A stretch of DNA of 64,000 nucleotides from Paraburkholderia dinghuensis (GTDB taxonomy: Bacteria > Pseudomonadota > Gammaproteobacteria > Burkholderiales > Burkholderiaceae), in contig NZ_RQIS01000017.1 in NCBI RefSeq assembly GCF_003837865.1, forward strand, positions 1 to 64,000, written 5' to 3'. Below, piece by piece: positions 56,688 to 64,000 of the stretch. Both the position numbers and the translations under genes were made by a program. How positions within the stretch are numbered: position 1 is the stretch's first letter; every line of letters starts with the position of its first letter. The notes under the pieces were generated by a model. It saw nothing but the letters and a program-made list of their open reading frames with translations, did not search any database and was not told where the DNA came from.

Positions 56688-57227
56688 ATGAAAAAGACTG
56701 CTCTCGACTTCTGGGTCGGCCTGTTCGTGGTGTTGGGCTTCATCGCGCTGCTGTTTCTCGCGCTGAAGGCTGGCAACATGAGCTCGCTGTCGTTCCAGTC
56801 GACCTACCCCGTGAAGCTCAAGTTCGACAACGTCGGCGGCCTCAAGCCGCGCGCGGCTGTCAAGAGCGCGGGCGTGACGGTGGGCCGTGTGGCGTCGATC
56901 GGCTTCGACACGAACACGTTCCAGGCGCTGGTGACGATCAACATCGACCAGCAGTACCAGTTTCCGAAGGACACCTCGGCGAAGATCCTGACCTCGGGGC
57001 TGCTCGGCGAGCAGTACATCGGCCTGGAGCCAGGCGGCGACACCGAGGTGCTCAAGGCGGGCGATACCATTGCGATGACGCAGTCGGCGATCGTGCTCGA
57101 GAACCTGATCGGCCAGTTCCTCTACAGCAAGGCGGCCGATTCCGGTGCGGCCAAACCGGCGAGCGGCCAGGGCGCCGCGCCGGAGCCGGCGAGCCCGGCG
57201 GCAGCCTCGGGCGCGGCCGGCAAATAA
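56688..57227 (+). CDS. mlaD: Phospholipid transport MCE protein MlaD
   Basis: The 179-aa protein has one N-terminal membrane helix (FWVGLFVVLGFIALLFLAL) and one MCE domain (about 40-120) that forms a hexameric lipid channel in the periplasm. The Ala/Pro-rich tail is variable. ATG 56688 and ATG 56682 are both possible. Confidence 0.94.
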   Translation: MKKTALDFWVGLFVVLGFIALLFLALKAGNMSSLSFQSTYPVKLKFDNVGGLKPRAAVKSAGVTVGRVASIGFDTNTFQALVTINIDQQYQFPKDTSAKILTSGLLGEQYIGLEPGGDTEVLKAGDTIAMTQSAIVLENLIGQFLYSKAADSGAAKPASGQGAAPEPASPAAASGAAGK

Positions 57228-57238
57228 GGAGAACGACA

Positions 57239-58252
57239 ATGACCACGATGCGCATGCGTGCTGCCGCGATTGGGGTCGCGGCGTTTGCAATGGCGGGGTG
57301 CGCGACGGTGCAGACGCCGTCGAAGGAAGATCCGTGGGAAGGCTTCAATCGCACGGTTTTCAAGTTCAACGACACAGTCGACCAGTACGCGATCAAGCCG
57401 GTCGCGCAGGGCTATGAGAAGGTGACGCCGCAGCCGGTGCGTGACAGCATCACGAACTTCTTCGCGAACATCGGCGACGTCTACAACGTCGCGAACAACC
57501 TGCTGCAGTTGAAGATCGCCGACGGTGTGCAGGACATCATGCGGATCGTGATCAACACGGTCTTCGGTGTCGGCGGCCTGTTCGACGTGGCGACGCTCGC
57601 AAAGCTGCCCAAGCACAACCAGGATCTGGGCCTGACGCTCGGTCACTACGGTGTGCCGGCCGGACCGTTCCTCGTGCTGCCGCTCTTCGGACCGAGCACG
57701 GTGCGCGACGCGATCGGTACGGGCGGCAACTATTTCATCAATCCGCTCACTTACGTGAATCCGGCGGCGGCCAGTTGGGGGCTGTACGGCCTGAACCTTA
57801 CGAGTACACGCGCGAACCTGCTCGGTGCAACCGACCTGCTCGAAGGCGCTGCAATCGACAAGTATTCGTTCGTGCGCAACGCCTATCTGCAGCGCCGCCG
57901 CTATCTGCTGTCCGACGGGCGGAGCGGTGCGTCGTCGAATCTGCCGGACTACGGCGAAGGCGCGCCGCCGCCGAACTACGAAGACGTCGAACAAGGCACG
58001 GCCGCTGCACCGGCTGCGTCGGGTGCGGCCGCCACGGCTCCAGCCGCGGCCCCGGCTGCGCAGGGCGCGACTGGCATGTCGCCTGCCTATCCGGGGGGCG
58101 AGCCGGCGCCGCTCGTCGGTCCGGCTGGTGCGACCGGAACGACGGGCGCCGCTGCGCCGCAGGGTGCCTCGGGCCCTGGCTCGACCACTGTCCCGGCGGA
58201 CCAGATGGTCCCGCCCGCGCGTTTTGGCTATCCGGCGCTGCGTCTTCGCTGA
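57239..58252 (+). CDS. mlaA: Outer-membrane lipoprotein MlaA (VacJ)
   Basis: The 337-aa lipoprotein (lipobox AMAGC, C21) removes phospholipids from the outer leaflet with a porin. The VacJ domain spans about 25-230 (DPWEGFNRTVFKFND). The last 100 residues are Ala/Pro/Gly-rich and longer than in E. coli MlaA. A longer open frame from 56615 is out of step with mlaD and not used. In E. coli mlaA lies apart from the mla operon; here it is inside. Confidence 0.94.
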   Translation: MTTMRMRAAAIGVAAFAMAGCATVQTPSKEDPWEGFNRTVFKFNDTVDQYAIKPVAQGYEKVTPQPVRDSITNFFANIGDVYNVANNLLQLKIADGVQDIMRIVINTVFGVGGLFDVATLAKLPKHNQDLGLTLGHYGVPAGPFLVLPLFGPSTVRDAIGTGGNYFINPLTYVNPAAASWGLYGLNLTSTRANLLGATDLLEGAAIDKYSFVRNAYLQRRRYLLSDGRSGASSNLPDYGEGAPPPNYEDVEQGTAAAPAASGAAATAPAAAPAAQGATGMSPAYPGGEPAPLVGPAGATGTTGAAAPQGASGPGSTTVPADQMVPPARFGYPALRLR

Positions 58253-58410
58253 AGCACTGATCGGATGTATTTGTCAGACGTAGTGTCGGCAGTAACAAGC
58301 AGAAACGCTTGTCTCGGAATCGTCGCAGTTTAAGGGTGGAGCCCGATTGAACTCGCGTGATATCGTTGGCGTCCAACGGGGTGCTTCCTTCCCAGCTTGC
58401 AGGACTTGAT

Positions 58411-59040
58411 ATGAAAAAATTCTTTCTGTTTCCGCTTTTCGCCATGTTTTTTGCGCTGACCGGTGTCGCGTCGGCCCAGTCGGTGGACACGAGCAACCCG
58501 GATGCGCTGATCAAGGCCGTCACGCAGCAGGTGATGGACCAGATTCGCAACGACAAGACGATCCAGTCGGGCGACATCGGCAGGATCACGCAACTCGTGA
58601 ACGAAAAGATCCTGCCGTACACGGACTTCCGCCGCACGACGCAACTCGCGATGGGTCGCAACTGGCGCGCAGCGACGCCCGAACAGCAGACGCAGGTCGT
58701 CGAGCAGTTCAAGACGCTTCTGATCCGCACGTACTCGGGCGCGCTCGCCCAGGTCCGTAACCAGCAGATCGACTACAAGCCGTTCCGCGCGAATCCGGAC
58801 GACACCGACGTTGTCGTGCGTTCGGTCGTGATGAACAACGGCCAGCCGATCGAGCTCGACTACCGTCTGTACAAGACGCCGCAAGGCTGGCGCGTGTATG
58901 ACATCAACGTGCTCGGCGCGTGGCTGATTCAGGCGTACCAGCAGCAGTTCCAGGAAAAGATCCAGCAGGGCGGGGTGGATGGCCTGATCCAGTTCCTCAC
59001 GCAACGCAACCAGCAACTCGCGTCGGGCAAGACCTCGTGA
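58411..59040 (+). CDS. mlaC: Phospholipid-binding periplasmic protein MlaC
   Basis: The 209-aa shuttle has a signal peptide (1-23, GVASA/QSV) and a hydrophobic lipid pocket (MlaC/Tol-Pal-like fold: ILPYTDFRRTTQLAMGRNWR; VVVRSVVMNNGQPIELDYRL). It carries phospholipid between MlaA and MlaD. The 158-nt gap upstream shows no clear promoter. Confidence 0.95.
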   Translation: MKKFFLFPLFAMFFALTGVASAQSVDTSNPDALIKAVTQQVMDQIRNDKTIQSGDIGRITQLVNEKILPYTDFRRTTQLAMGRNWRAATPEQQTQVVEQFKTLLIRTYSGALAQVRNQQIDYKPFRANPDDTDVVVRSVVMNNGQPIELDYRLYKTPQGWRVYDINVLGAWLIQAYQQQFQEKIQQGGVDGLIQFLTQRNQQLASGKTS

Positions 59041-59309
59041 GCGCGAGCTTCGACACCGGCACCACACTGACACACGAGAGCGCGAATGGCGTGCTCTCGG
59101 CGGGTCTCGCGCGGATCGCGGCGGGCGCCACTGCCGTCGATTGCGCGCCGCTCGCGCAATTCGATTCGTCGGCGCTTGCTGTGCTGATCGCCTGGCAGCG
59201 CGCCGCCCGTGAACGCGGCGCCAGGCTCGACGTCCTCAATCTGCCTCCCAAGCTCGCGAGTCTCGCGCACGCTTACGGCGTCGATCCGCTCCTCTTCGAG
59301 CGACATTGA
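59037..59309 (+). CDS. mlaB: STAS-domain protein MlaB
   Basis: The 90-aa STAS protein has the family core DSSALAVLIAWQRAA and binds MlaF to support the complex. It starts with GTG 59037, overlapping mlaC by 4 nt. It completes the six-gene mla set. Confidence 0.9.
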   Translation: MSASFDTGTTLTHESANGVLSAGLARIAAGATAVDCAPLAQFDSSALAVLIAWQRAARERGARLDVLNLPPKLASLAHAYGVDPLLFERH

Positions 59310-59393
59310 CGCGCGGCGGCCTTCCCCACGGTTTGTCCGGGCCCGCCGCCGCTCATCCCCCCTCAGGCCAGGTCGAGCCTCACGACTTTGCCC

Positions 59394-59399
59394 TATAAT
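59394..59399 (+). promoter_or_regulatory. Putative -10 of the ABC exporter operon
   Basis: Perfect TATAAT after TTTGCCC. The -35 region at 16-18 nt (around GGTCGAG) is poor. The transcript would have a leader of about 130 nt. Confidence 0.4.
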
Positions 59400-59535
59400 C
59401 AACCGTTTTTTGGGCTTTGCCGCCGGATTTCCGGTGGCGCGGACGGCGACACGAGCTGCCCCCCAATTCCGGACTTCCCCGCAGCATAGATGCACTTTTC
59501 GGCCGCACCGCGATCAGACGGGCGGCGCTCCAGTC

Positions 59536-60462
59536 ATGCCAGCCATCGAAATTCGTAACGTCAAGAAGCGCTTCAAGGCGCTCCAGGCGCTCAAAGGCGT
59601 CAGCTTCACGGTCGAAGAGGGCGAGTTCTTCGGGCTGCTTGGCCCGAACGGCGCGGGCAAGACGACGCTCATCAGCATCCTCGCGGGTCTCGCTCGCGCG
59701 GACGAAGGCTCGATTGCCGTGCGCGGTCACGACGTGGTCCACGATTATCGCAACGCGCGCCGCAATCTCGGCGTCGTGCCGCAGGAACTCGTGTTCGACC
59801 CCTTCTTCACCGTCCGCGAGACGCTGCGCCTCCAGTCCGGCTACTTTGGTCTGCGCAATAACGACGCGTGGATCGACGAGATCATGGCGAACCTCGATCT
59901 CACCGAAAAGGCCGACGTCAACATGCGTGCGCTTTCGGGCGGCATGAAGCGCCGCGTGCTCGTCGCGCAGGCGCTGGTGCACCGTCCGCCCGTGATCGTG
60001 CTCGACGAGCCGACCGCCGGCGTCGACGTCGAACTGCGCCAGACGCTCTGGAAATTCATCTCGCGCCTGAACCGCGAAGGCCACACGATCGTGCTGACTA
60101 CGCACTATCTCGAAGAGGCCCAGGAACTGTGCGACCGCATCGCGATGCTCCGCCGCGGCGAGGTCGTCGCACTCGAGCGCACAAGTGCGCTCCTGCAGCG
60201 CTTTGCCGGCATGCAGCTCTACCTGCGTTTTTCGGACGGTGTGCTGCCAGCCGAACTGCGCGCACTCGAAGTCGATCCGTCGAATGTCAATGCGCGCCAC
60301 CATCTGCTGCGGCTTGCCGACTACAGTGAAGTCGAGCGTATTCTGGCGCTGTGCCGCGCGAATGGTTGCACGCTCGAAGAAATGGAAATCCGCAAGGCCG
60401 ATCTGGAGGATGTCTTCGTGCAGGTGATGAGCGGTTCGGAAGTCATCGAGGGGTTGGCATGA
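59536..60462 (+). CDS. ABC-2 exporter ATP-binding protein
   Basis: The 308-aa ATPase has Walker A GPNGAGKTT, signature LSGGMKRRVLVAQ and Walker B VIVLDEPTAGVD, like YadG/NodI-type exporters. The partner permease overlaps by 4 nt. The frame is open far upstream but that part is not family-like; ATG 59536 fits. Substrate unknown; its place after mla suggests an envelope role. Confidence 0.88.
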   Translation: MPAIEIRNVKKRFKALQALKGVSFTVEEGEFFGLLGPNGAGKTTLISILAGLARADEGSIAVRGHDVVHDYRNARRNLGVVPQELVFDPFFTVRETLRLQSGYFGLRNNDAWIDEIMANLDLTEKADVNMRALSGGMKRRVLVAQALVHRPPVIVLDEPTAGVDVELRQTLWKFISRLNREGHTIVLTTHYLEEAQELCDRIAMLRRGEVVALERTSALLQRFAGMQLYLRFSDGVLPAELRALEVDPSNVNARHHLLRLADYSEVERILALCRANGCTLEEMEIRKADLEDVFVQVMSGSEVIEGLA

Positions 60463-61223
60463 GCGGCTACAGTGGTTTCAGCACGCTGTTTTACAAGGAA
60501 GTGCTGCGTTTCTGGAAGGTTGCCTTCCAGACCGTGCTCGCGCCGGTCATCACCGCGCTGCTGTATCTGACGATCTTCGGTCACGCGCTGAGCGGCCATG
60601 TCGAGGTGTATCCCGGCGTCGAGTACACGGCCTTCCTGATTCCCGGCCTCGTGATGATGAGCGTGCTGCAGAACGCATTCGCGAATAGTTCGTCGTCGCT
60701 GATTCAGTCCAAGATCACCGGCAATCTCGTCTTCGTGCTTTTGCCGCCGCTCGCCGCATGGGAGATGTTCGGCGCTTACGTCCTTGCGTCGATCGTGCGC
60801 GGGCTCGTGGTTGGCGCAGGCGTGTTCCTCGTGACGATCTGGTTCATTCCGATGACCTTCTCCGCGCCGTTCTATATCCTGGCGTTCGCGGTGCTCGGTT
60901 CCGGGATTCTCGGCACACTGGGCCTCATCGCGGGCATCTGGGCCGAAAAGTTCGACCAGCTCGCCGCGTTCCAGAACTTTCTGATCATGCCGCTCACGTT
61001 CCTTTCGGGCGTGTTCTACTCGACGCATTCGCTGCCGCCTGTGTGGCGTGAAGTGTCGCGGCTCAATCCGTTTTTCTACATGATCGACGGCTTCCGCTAC
61101 GGCTTCTTCGGCTTGTCCGACGTGAACCCGTTCATCAGCCTCTCGATCGTTTTCGTCTTCTTCGTGGCGCTCGCCGCGCTTGCGATGCGTCTCATCGCGA
61201 CCGGCTACAAGCTGCGCCACTGA
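60459..61223 (+). CDS. ABC-2 exporter permease
   Basis: The 254-aa membrane protein has six helices and the ABC-2 signature near the C-terminus (NPFFYMIDGFRYGFFG). It resembles YadH/NodJ permeases. It starts at ATG 60459 in the end of the ATPase gene. Confidence 0.88.
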   Translation: MSGYSGFSTLFYKEVLRFWKVAFQTVLAPVITALLYLTIFGHALSGHVEVYPGVEYTAFLIPGLVMMSVLQNAFANSSSSLIQSKITGNLVFVLLPPLAAWEMFGAYVLASIVRGLVVGAGVFLVTIWFIPMTFSAPFYILAFAVLGSGILGTLGLIAGIWAEKFDQLAAFQNFLIMPLTFLSGVFYSTHSLPPVWREVSRLNPFFYMIDGFRYGFFGLSDVNPFISLSIVFVFFVALAALAMRLIATGYKLRH

Positions 61224-61249
61224 GCATCAACGTCCAGGAAACTCTCACC

Positions 61250-61489
61250 ATGTTGCCGACTCCGGAACAGATCAAGCAGTACATCGCGGCAGGGCTCGCG
61301 TGCGAGCATCTCGAAGTCGAAGGCGACGGCCAGCACTTCTTCGCGACCATCGTCTCGCCGGCCTTCGAAGGCAAGCGCCTGATCCAGCGCCATCAGATCG
61401 TTTATGCGGCGCTCGGCGAGCGCATGCGCGAGGAAATCCACGCGCTCAGCATGAAGACGCTCACGCCAGCAGAATGGCAGAACGCATAA
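61250..61489 (+). CDS. ibaG: BolA family protein IbaG
   Basis: The 79-aa protein has the BolA class II fold (EVEGDGQHFFATIVSPAFEGK; RHQIVYAALGERM) and the conserved histidine for Fe-S binding with monothiol glutaredoxins. ibaG before murA is a common order in proteobacteria. Confidence 0.93.
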   Translation: MLPTPEQIKQYIAAGLACEHLEVEGDGQHFFATIVSPAFEGKRLIQRHQIVYAALGERMREEIHALSMKTLTPAEWQNA

Positions 61490-61612
61490 TCCGGAATATC
61501 AGTGCGAATCACCCAGGATAAAGAAGGCGTCGCCAGCGGCGCCGCTCAATCGAATGACGCGGCACCGCAGGCGGGCCGCAGCAATCAGGAAACCAATCAG
61601 GAAACTTCGGGC

Positions 61613-62875
61613 ATGGACAAACTCGTCATCGTTGGCGGACAGAAGCTCGCGGGGGAAGTGACCGTTTCGGGTGCGAAGAACGCGGCGTTGCCGATTCTTT
61701 GCGCCGGTCTCCTGAGCGCGGAACCGGTCCATCTCGACAACGTGCCCGACCTGCAGGACGTGCGCACCACGCTCAAGCTGCTTGGCCAGATGGGCGTGCG
61801 CACCGAGCAATCGGGTCATCGCGTGCAGCTCGATGCCGCGAACGTGAGCAATCTCGTGGCGCCCTATGAGCTCGTCAAGACCATGCGCGCGTCGATCCTC
61901 GTGCTCGGGCCGCTCGTCGCGCGCTTCGGCGAGGCGAAGGTGTCGCTGCCGGGTGGCTGCGCAATCGGTGCGCGCCCCGTCGATCAGCACATCAAGGGCC
62001 TGCAGGCGATGGGCGCCGAGATCAACATCGAGCACGGCTTCATCGAGGCGCGCGCGAAGCGCCTGAAGGGCGCGCGCATCGTCACCGACATGATCACGGT
62101 CACCGGCACGGAAAACCTGCTGATGGCCGCCGTGCTCGCCGATGGCGAGACGGTGATCGAAAACGCCGCGCGCGAGCCTGAGGTCGCGGATCTCGCGCAT
62201 CTGCTCGTCGCGATGGGCGCGAAGATCGACGGCATCGGCACGGACCGTCTCGTCATTCAGGGCGTCGACAAGCTGCACGGCGCGAAGCACACGGTCATTC
62301 CCGATCGCATCGAAGCAGGTACGTTCCTTTGCGCGGTCGCGGCCGCAGGCGGCGAGCTCACGTTGCGCAACATTCGCCCGCGCATTCTCGACGCCGTCAC
62401 CGACAAGCTGCGCGAAGCGGGCGTGACGATCGAGGAAGGCGACGACTGGATGCGTGTACGCATGAACACGCGCGCGCGCGCCGTGAACCTGCGCACTTCC
62501 GAATACCCCGCGTTCCCGACCGACATGCAGGCGCAGTTCATGGCGCTCAACGCGATTGCGGACGGTACGTCACAGGTCGTCGAAACGATCTTCGAGAACC
62601 GCTTCATGCACGTGCAGGAGCTGAACCGGCTCGGCGCGAGCATCACGATCGACGGCAATACCGCGCTTGTCGCCGGTGTCGAAAAGCTGTCGGGCGCCAA
62701 AGTGATGGCGACCGACCTGCGGGCTTCGGCAAGTCTCGTGATCGCGGGCCTGTGCGCCGAAGGCGAAACGCTGATCGACCGCATCTATCACCTCGACCGC
62801 GGCTACGACCGCATGGAAGTGAAGCTCAACGCGGTCGGCGCGAACGTGAAGCGCATCAAGGGGAGCGCAGCATGA
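61613..62875 (+). CDS. murA: UDP-N-acetylglucosamine 1-carboxyvinyltransferase
   Basis: The 420-aa enzyme transfers enolpyruvate to UDP-GlcNAc, the first committed peptidoglycan step. The catalytic cysteine targeted by fosfomycin is C116 (SLPGGCAIGARP); K22 and N23 lie in SGAKNAALPI. The start ATG 61613 matches the E. coli enzyme. A GTG at 61502 would add 37 low-complexity residues. The stop overlaps hisG by 4 nt. Confidence 0.95.
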   Translation: MDKLVIVGGQKLAGEVTVSGAKNAALPILCAGLLSAEPVHLDNVPDLQDVRTTLKLLGQMGVRTEQSGHRVQLDAANVSNLVAPYELVKTMRASILVLGPLVARFGEAKVSLPGGCAIGARPVDQHIKGLQAMGAEINIEHGFIEARAKRLKGARIVTDMITVTGTENLLMAAVLADGETVIENAAREPEVADLAHLLVAMGAKIDGIGTDRLVIQGVDKLHGAKHTVIPDRIEAGTFLCAVAAAGGELTLRNIRPRILDAVTDKLREAGVTIEEGDDWMRVRMNTRARAVNLRTSEYPAFPTDMQAQFMALNAIADGTSQVVETIFENRFMHVQELNRLGASITIDGNTALVAGVEKLSGAKVMATDLRASASLVIAGLCAEGETLIDRIYHLDRGYDRMEVKLNAVGANVKRIKGSAA

Positions 62876-63558
62876 GCACGCTTGCTCCGACGCCGGCCGC
62901 TGCCGCAAGCGCACCGCTCACGCTTGCGCTCTCGAAGGGCCGCATCTTCGAAGAGACGATGCCGCTCCTCGCCGCAGCAGGCGTGCAGGTGGCCGAAGAT
63001 CCGGAGACGTCGCGCAAGCTGATCCTGCCGACGACCGATCCGAACCTGCGCGTCATCATCGTGCGCGCGAGCGACGTGCCCACCTACGTGGAGTACGGCG
63101 CAGCGGACTTTGGTGTCGCGGGCAAGGACGTGCTGCTCGAACACGGCGGCAGCGGACTTTATCAGCCGATCGACCTCGACATCGCGCGTTGCCGCATGTC
63201 GGTGGCCGTCGCGGCGGGCTTTGATTACGCGAGTGCAGTGCGCCAGGGCGCGCGTCTGCGCGTCGCGACGAAATACACGGAAACCGCGCGGCAGCACTTT
63301 GCGGCGAAGGGCGTGCACGTCGACCTCATCAAGCTGTACGGTTCGATGGAACTGGCACCGCTCGTCGGCCTCGCCGATGCAATCGTCGACCTGGTCAGCT
63401 CAGGCGGCACGCTGCGCGCGAACAACCTGGTCGAGGTCGAGGAGATCATGCCGATCTCGTCGCGCCTCGTGGTGAACCAGGCGGCGCTCAAGCTCAAGCG
63501 CGCCGCACTGCGGCCGATCATCGACGCGTTCGAACGCGCTTCGCACCGCGACGCTTGA
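62872..63558 (+). CDS. hisG: ATP phosphoribosyltransferase, short form
   Basis: The 228-aa enzyme starts histidine synthesis by joining ATP and PRPP. It has the PRPP-site DLVSSGGTLRANNL and the N-terminal LTLALSKGRIFEE. It lacks the C-terminal regulatory domain of the long form, so it should need HisZ, not in this window. The murA-hisG-hisD order is typical of betaproteobacteria. Confidence 0.95.
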   Translation: MSTLAPTPAAAASAPLTLALSKGRIFEETMPLLAAAGVQVAEDPETSRKLILPTTDPNLRVIIVRASDVPTYVEYGAADFGVAGKDVLLEHGGSGLYQPIDLDIARCRMSVAVAAGFDYASAVRQGARLRVATKYTETARQHFAAKGVHVDLIKLYGSMELAPLVGLADAIVDLVSSGGTLRANNLVEVEEIMPISSRLVVNQAALKLKRAALRPIIDAFERASHRDA

Positions 63559-63610
63559 GGGTGCTTAAGGCTGCATGAGGCCGCTTCAGGCCGCACAAGG
63601 CGAAAGCGCC

Positions 63611-63642
63611 GCCCGCTCGTCACGTGTTCAAACGTGACGGGC
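63611..63642 (+). other. Hairpin before hisD
   Basis: GTCACGT (63619-63625) / ACGTGAC (63632-63638), loop GTTCAA, closed by GCCC/GGGC with a 4-nt bulge. No T-run. It lies 30 nt before hisD. Confidence 0.4.
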
Positions 63643-63669
63643 GCCTAACCGATACGGATGGATATCAGC

Positions 63670-64000
63670 ATGGCTATCACGATTCGCAAACTCGATTCCA
63701 GCGCCGACGGCTTCAAGAAGGCACTGCACGCGGTGCTCGCGTTCGAGGCGAGCGAGGACGAGGCGATCGAGCGCTCGGTGGCGCAGATCCTCGCTGACGT
63801 GAAAGCGCGCGGCGATGCCGCCGTGCTCGAGTACACGACCCGCTTCGACCGCCTGAACGCGACCAGCGTCGCGGCACTCGAACTGCCGTTTGCCGAACTC
63901 GAAGCGGCGCTTGAGAGCCTCGAACCGAAGCGGCGTGCCGCGCTCGAGGCAGCGGCGGCGCGCGTGCGCGGCTACCACGAGAAGCAGCGCATCGAATGCG
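63670..64000 (+). CDS. hisD: Histidinol dehydrogenase (partial)
   Basis: The first 110 residues (MAITIRKLDSS ... GYHEKQRIE) are the N-terminus of HisD, which makes histidine from histidinol. The frame leaves the window open. ATG 63670 fits relatives; ATG 63658 would add four residues. Confidence 0.93.
   Translation, partial: MAITIRKLDSSADGFKKALHAVLAFEASEDEAIERSVAQILADVKARGDAAVLEYTTRFDRLNATSVAALELPFAELEAALESLEPKRRAALEAAAARVRGYHEKQRIEC

Noticed and set aside
56615..57238. N-terminal extension of the mlaA frame
   Set aside because: It overlaps mlaD out of frame, and the lipoprotein signal starts at 57239.

Overview
This 64 kb window is chromosomal DNA from a GC-rich betaproteobacterium of the Burkholderiaceae, most likely Paraburkholderia, Caballeronia or a close relative. 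The evidence is the gene order (tuf, the S10-spc-alpha ribosomal superoperon, then cutA-dsbD, hemB and engB), the wording of the proteins as I remember them from Burkholderia, cytochrome c maturation by ResB/CcsA, and a thiO-S-G-E operon behind a TPP riboswitch. I see no prophage, integron, CRISPR array, tRNA or rRNA gene. Most of the window is core genome. Its accessory-like parts are small: a transposase-derived gene, and a family of hairpin repeats.

Layout. 1-15069: end of tuf, then 29 ribosomal or ribosome-linked genes on the plus strand (rpsJ to rplQ, with secY, infA and rpoA), with internal promoters and hairpins in the longer spacers. 15193-17434: cutA and dsbD. 17528-19521: hemB and engB on the minus strand, with a likely small RNA gene on the plus strand between them. 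19759-26008: cytochrome c4, the ResB and CcsA haem-attachment proteins, then msrP-msrQ. 26240-28206: lysA and lptM (minus) and cyaY (plus). 28341-30785: the bifunctional penicillin-binding protein 1A (minus), divergent from a pilM-N-O-Q operon that runs into aroK, aroB, dgt and a glycerophosphodiesterase (to 38920). 38961-40433: a DUF883 protein and an OmpW porin (minus). 40617-41582: a REP-associated tyrosine transposase (RAYT) homologue without its catalytic residues, followed by gltB-gltD (to 48158). 48362-50893: thpR and a YddA/SbmA-type ABC transporter. 51156-54837: TPP riboswitch, a 33-codon leader ORF and thiO-S-G-E. 55010-61223: mlaF-E-D-A-C-B and an ABC-2 exporter pair. 61250-64000: ibaG, murA, hisG and the start of hisD.

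How the parts work together. The ribosomal block makes ribosomal proteins, the Sec channel, IF-1 and RNA polymerase alpha from one long cluster, apparently re-initiated or attenuated at several spacers. DsbD, cytochrome c4, ResB/CcsA and MsrPQ all serve periplasmic redox and c-type cytochrome biogenesis. The Mla genes maintain outer-membrane lipid asymmetry. murA, PBP1A and lysA feed or build peptidoglycan.

The observations I rate highest are: (a) the RAYT homologue whose HUH histidines and catalytic tyrosine are all replaced, with an AT-hook-like motif and a Gly/His-rich tail, next to an AT-rich gltB promoter region; (b) a 49-bp tandem repeat family built on a 34-nt imperfect palindrome with compensatory changes, found only at three gene 3' ends (about 26.1, 48.2 and 49.0 kb); (c) a compact small-RNA candidate at 18604-18709 with a CU-rich, anti-Shine-Dalgarno-like loop; (d) a small ORF translationally coupled to thiO below the TPP riboswitch; and (e) a perfect 14-bp inverted repeat over the promoter that restarts the spc operon.
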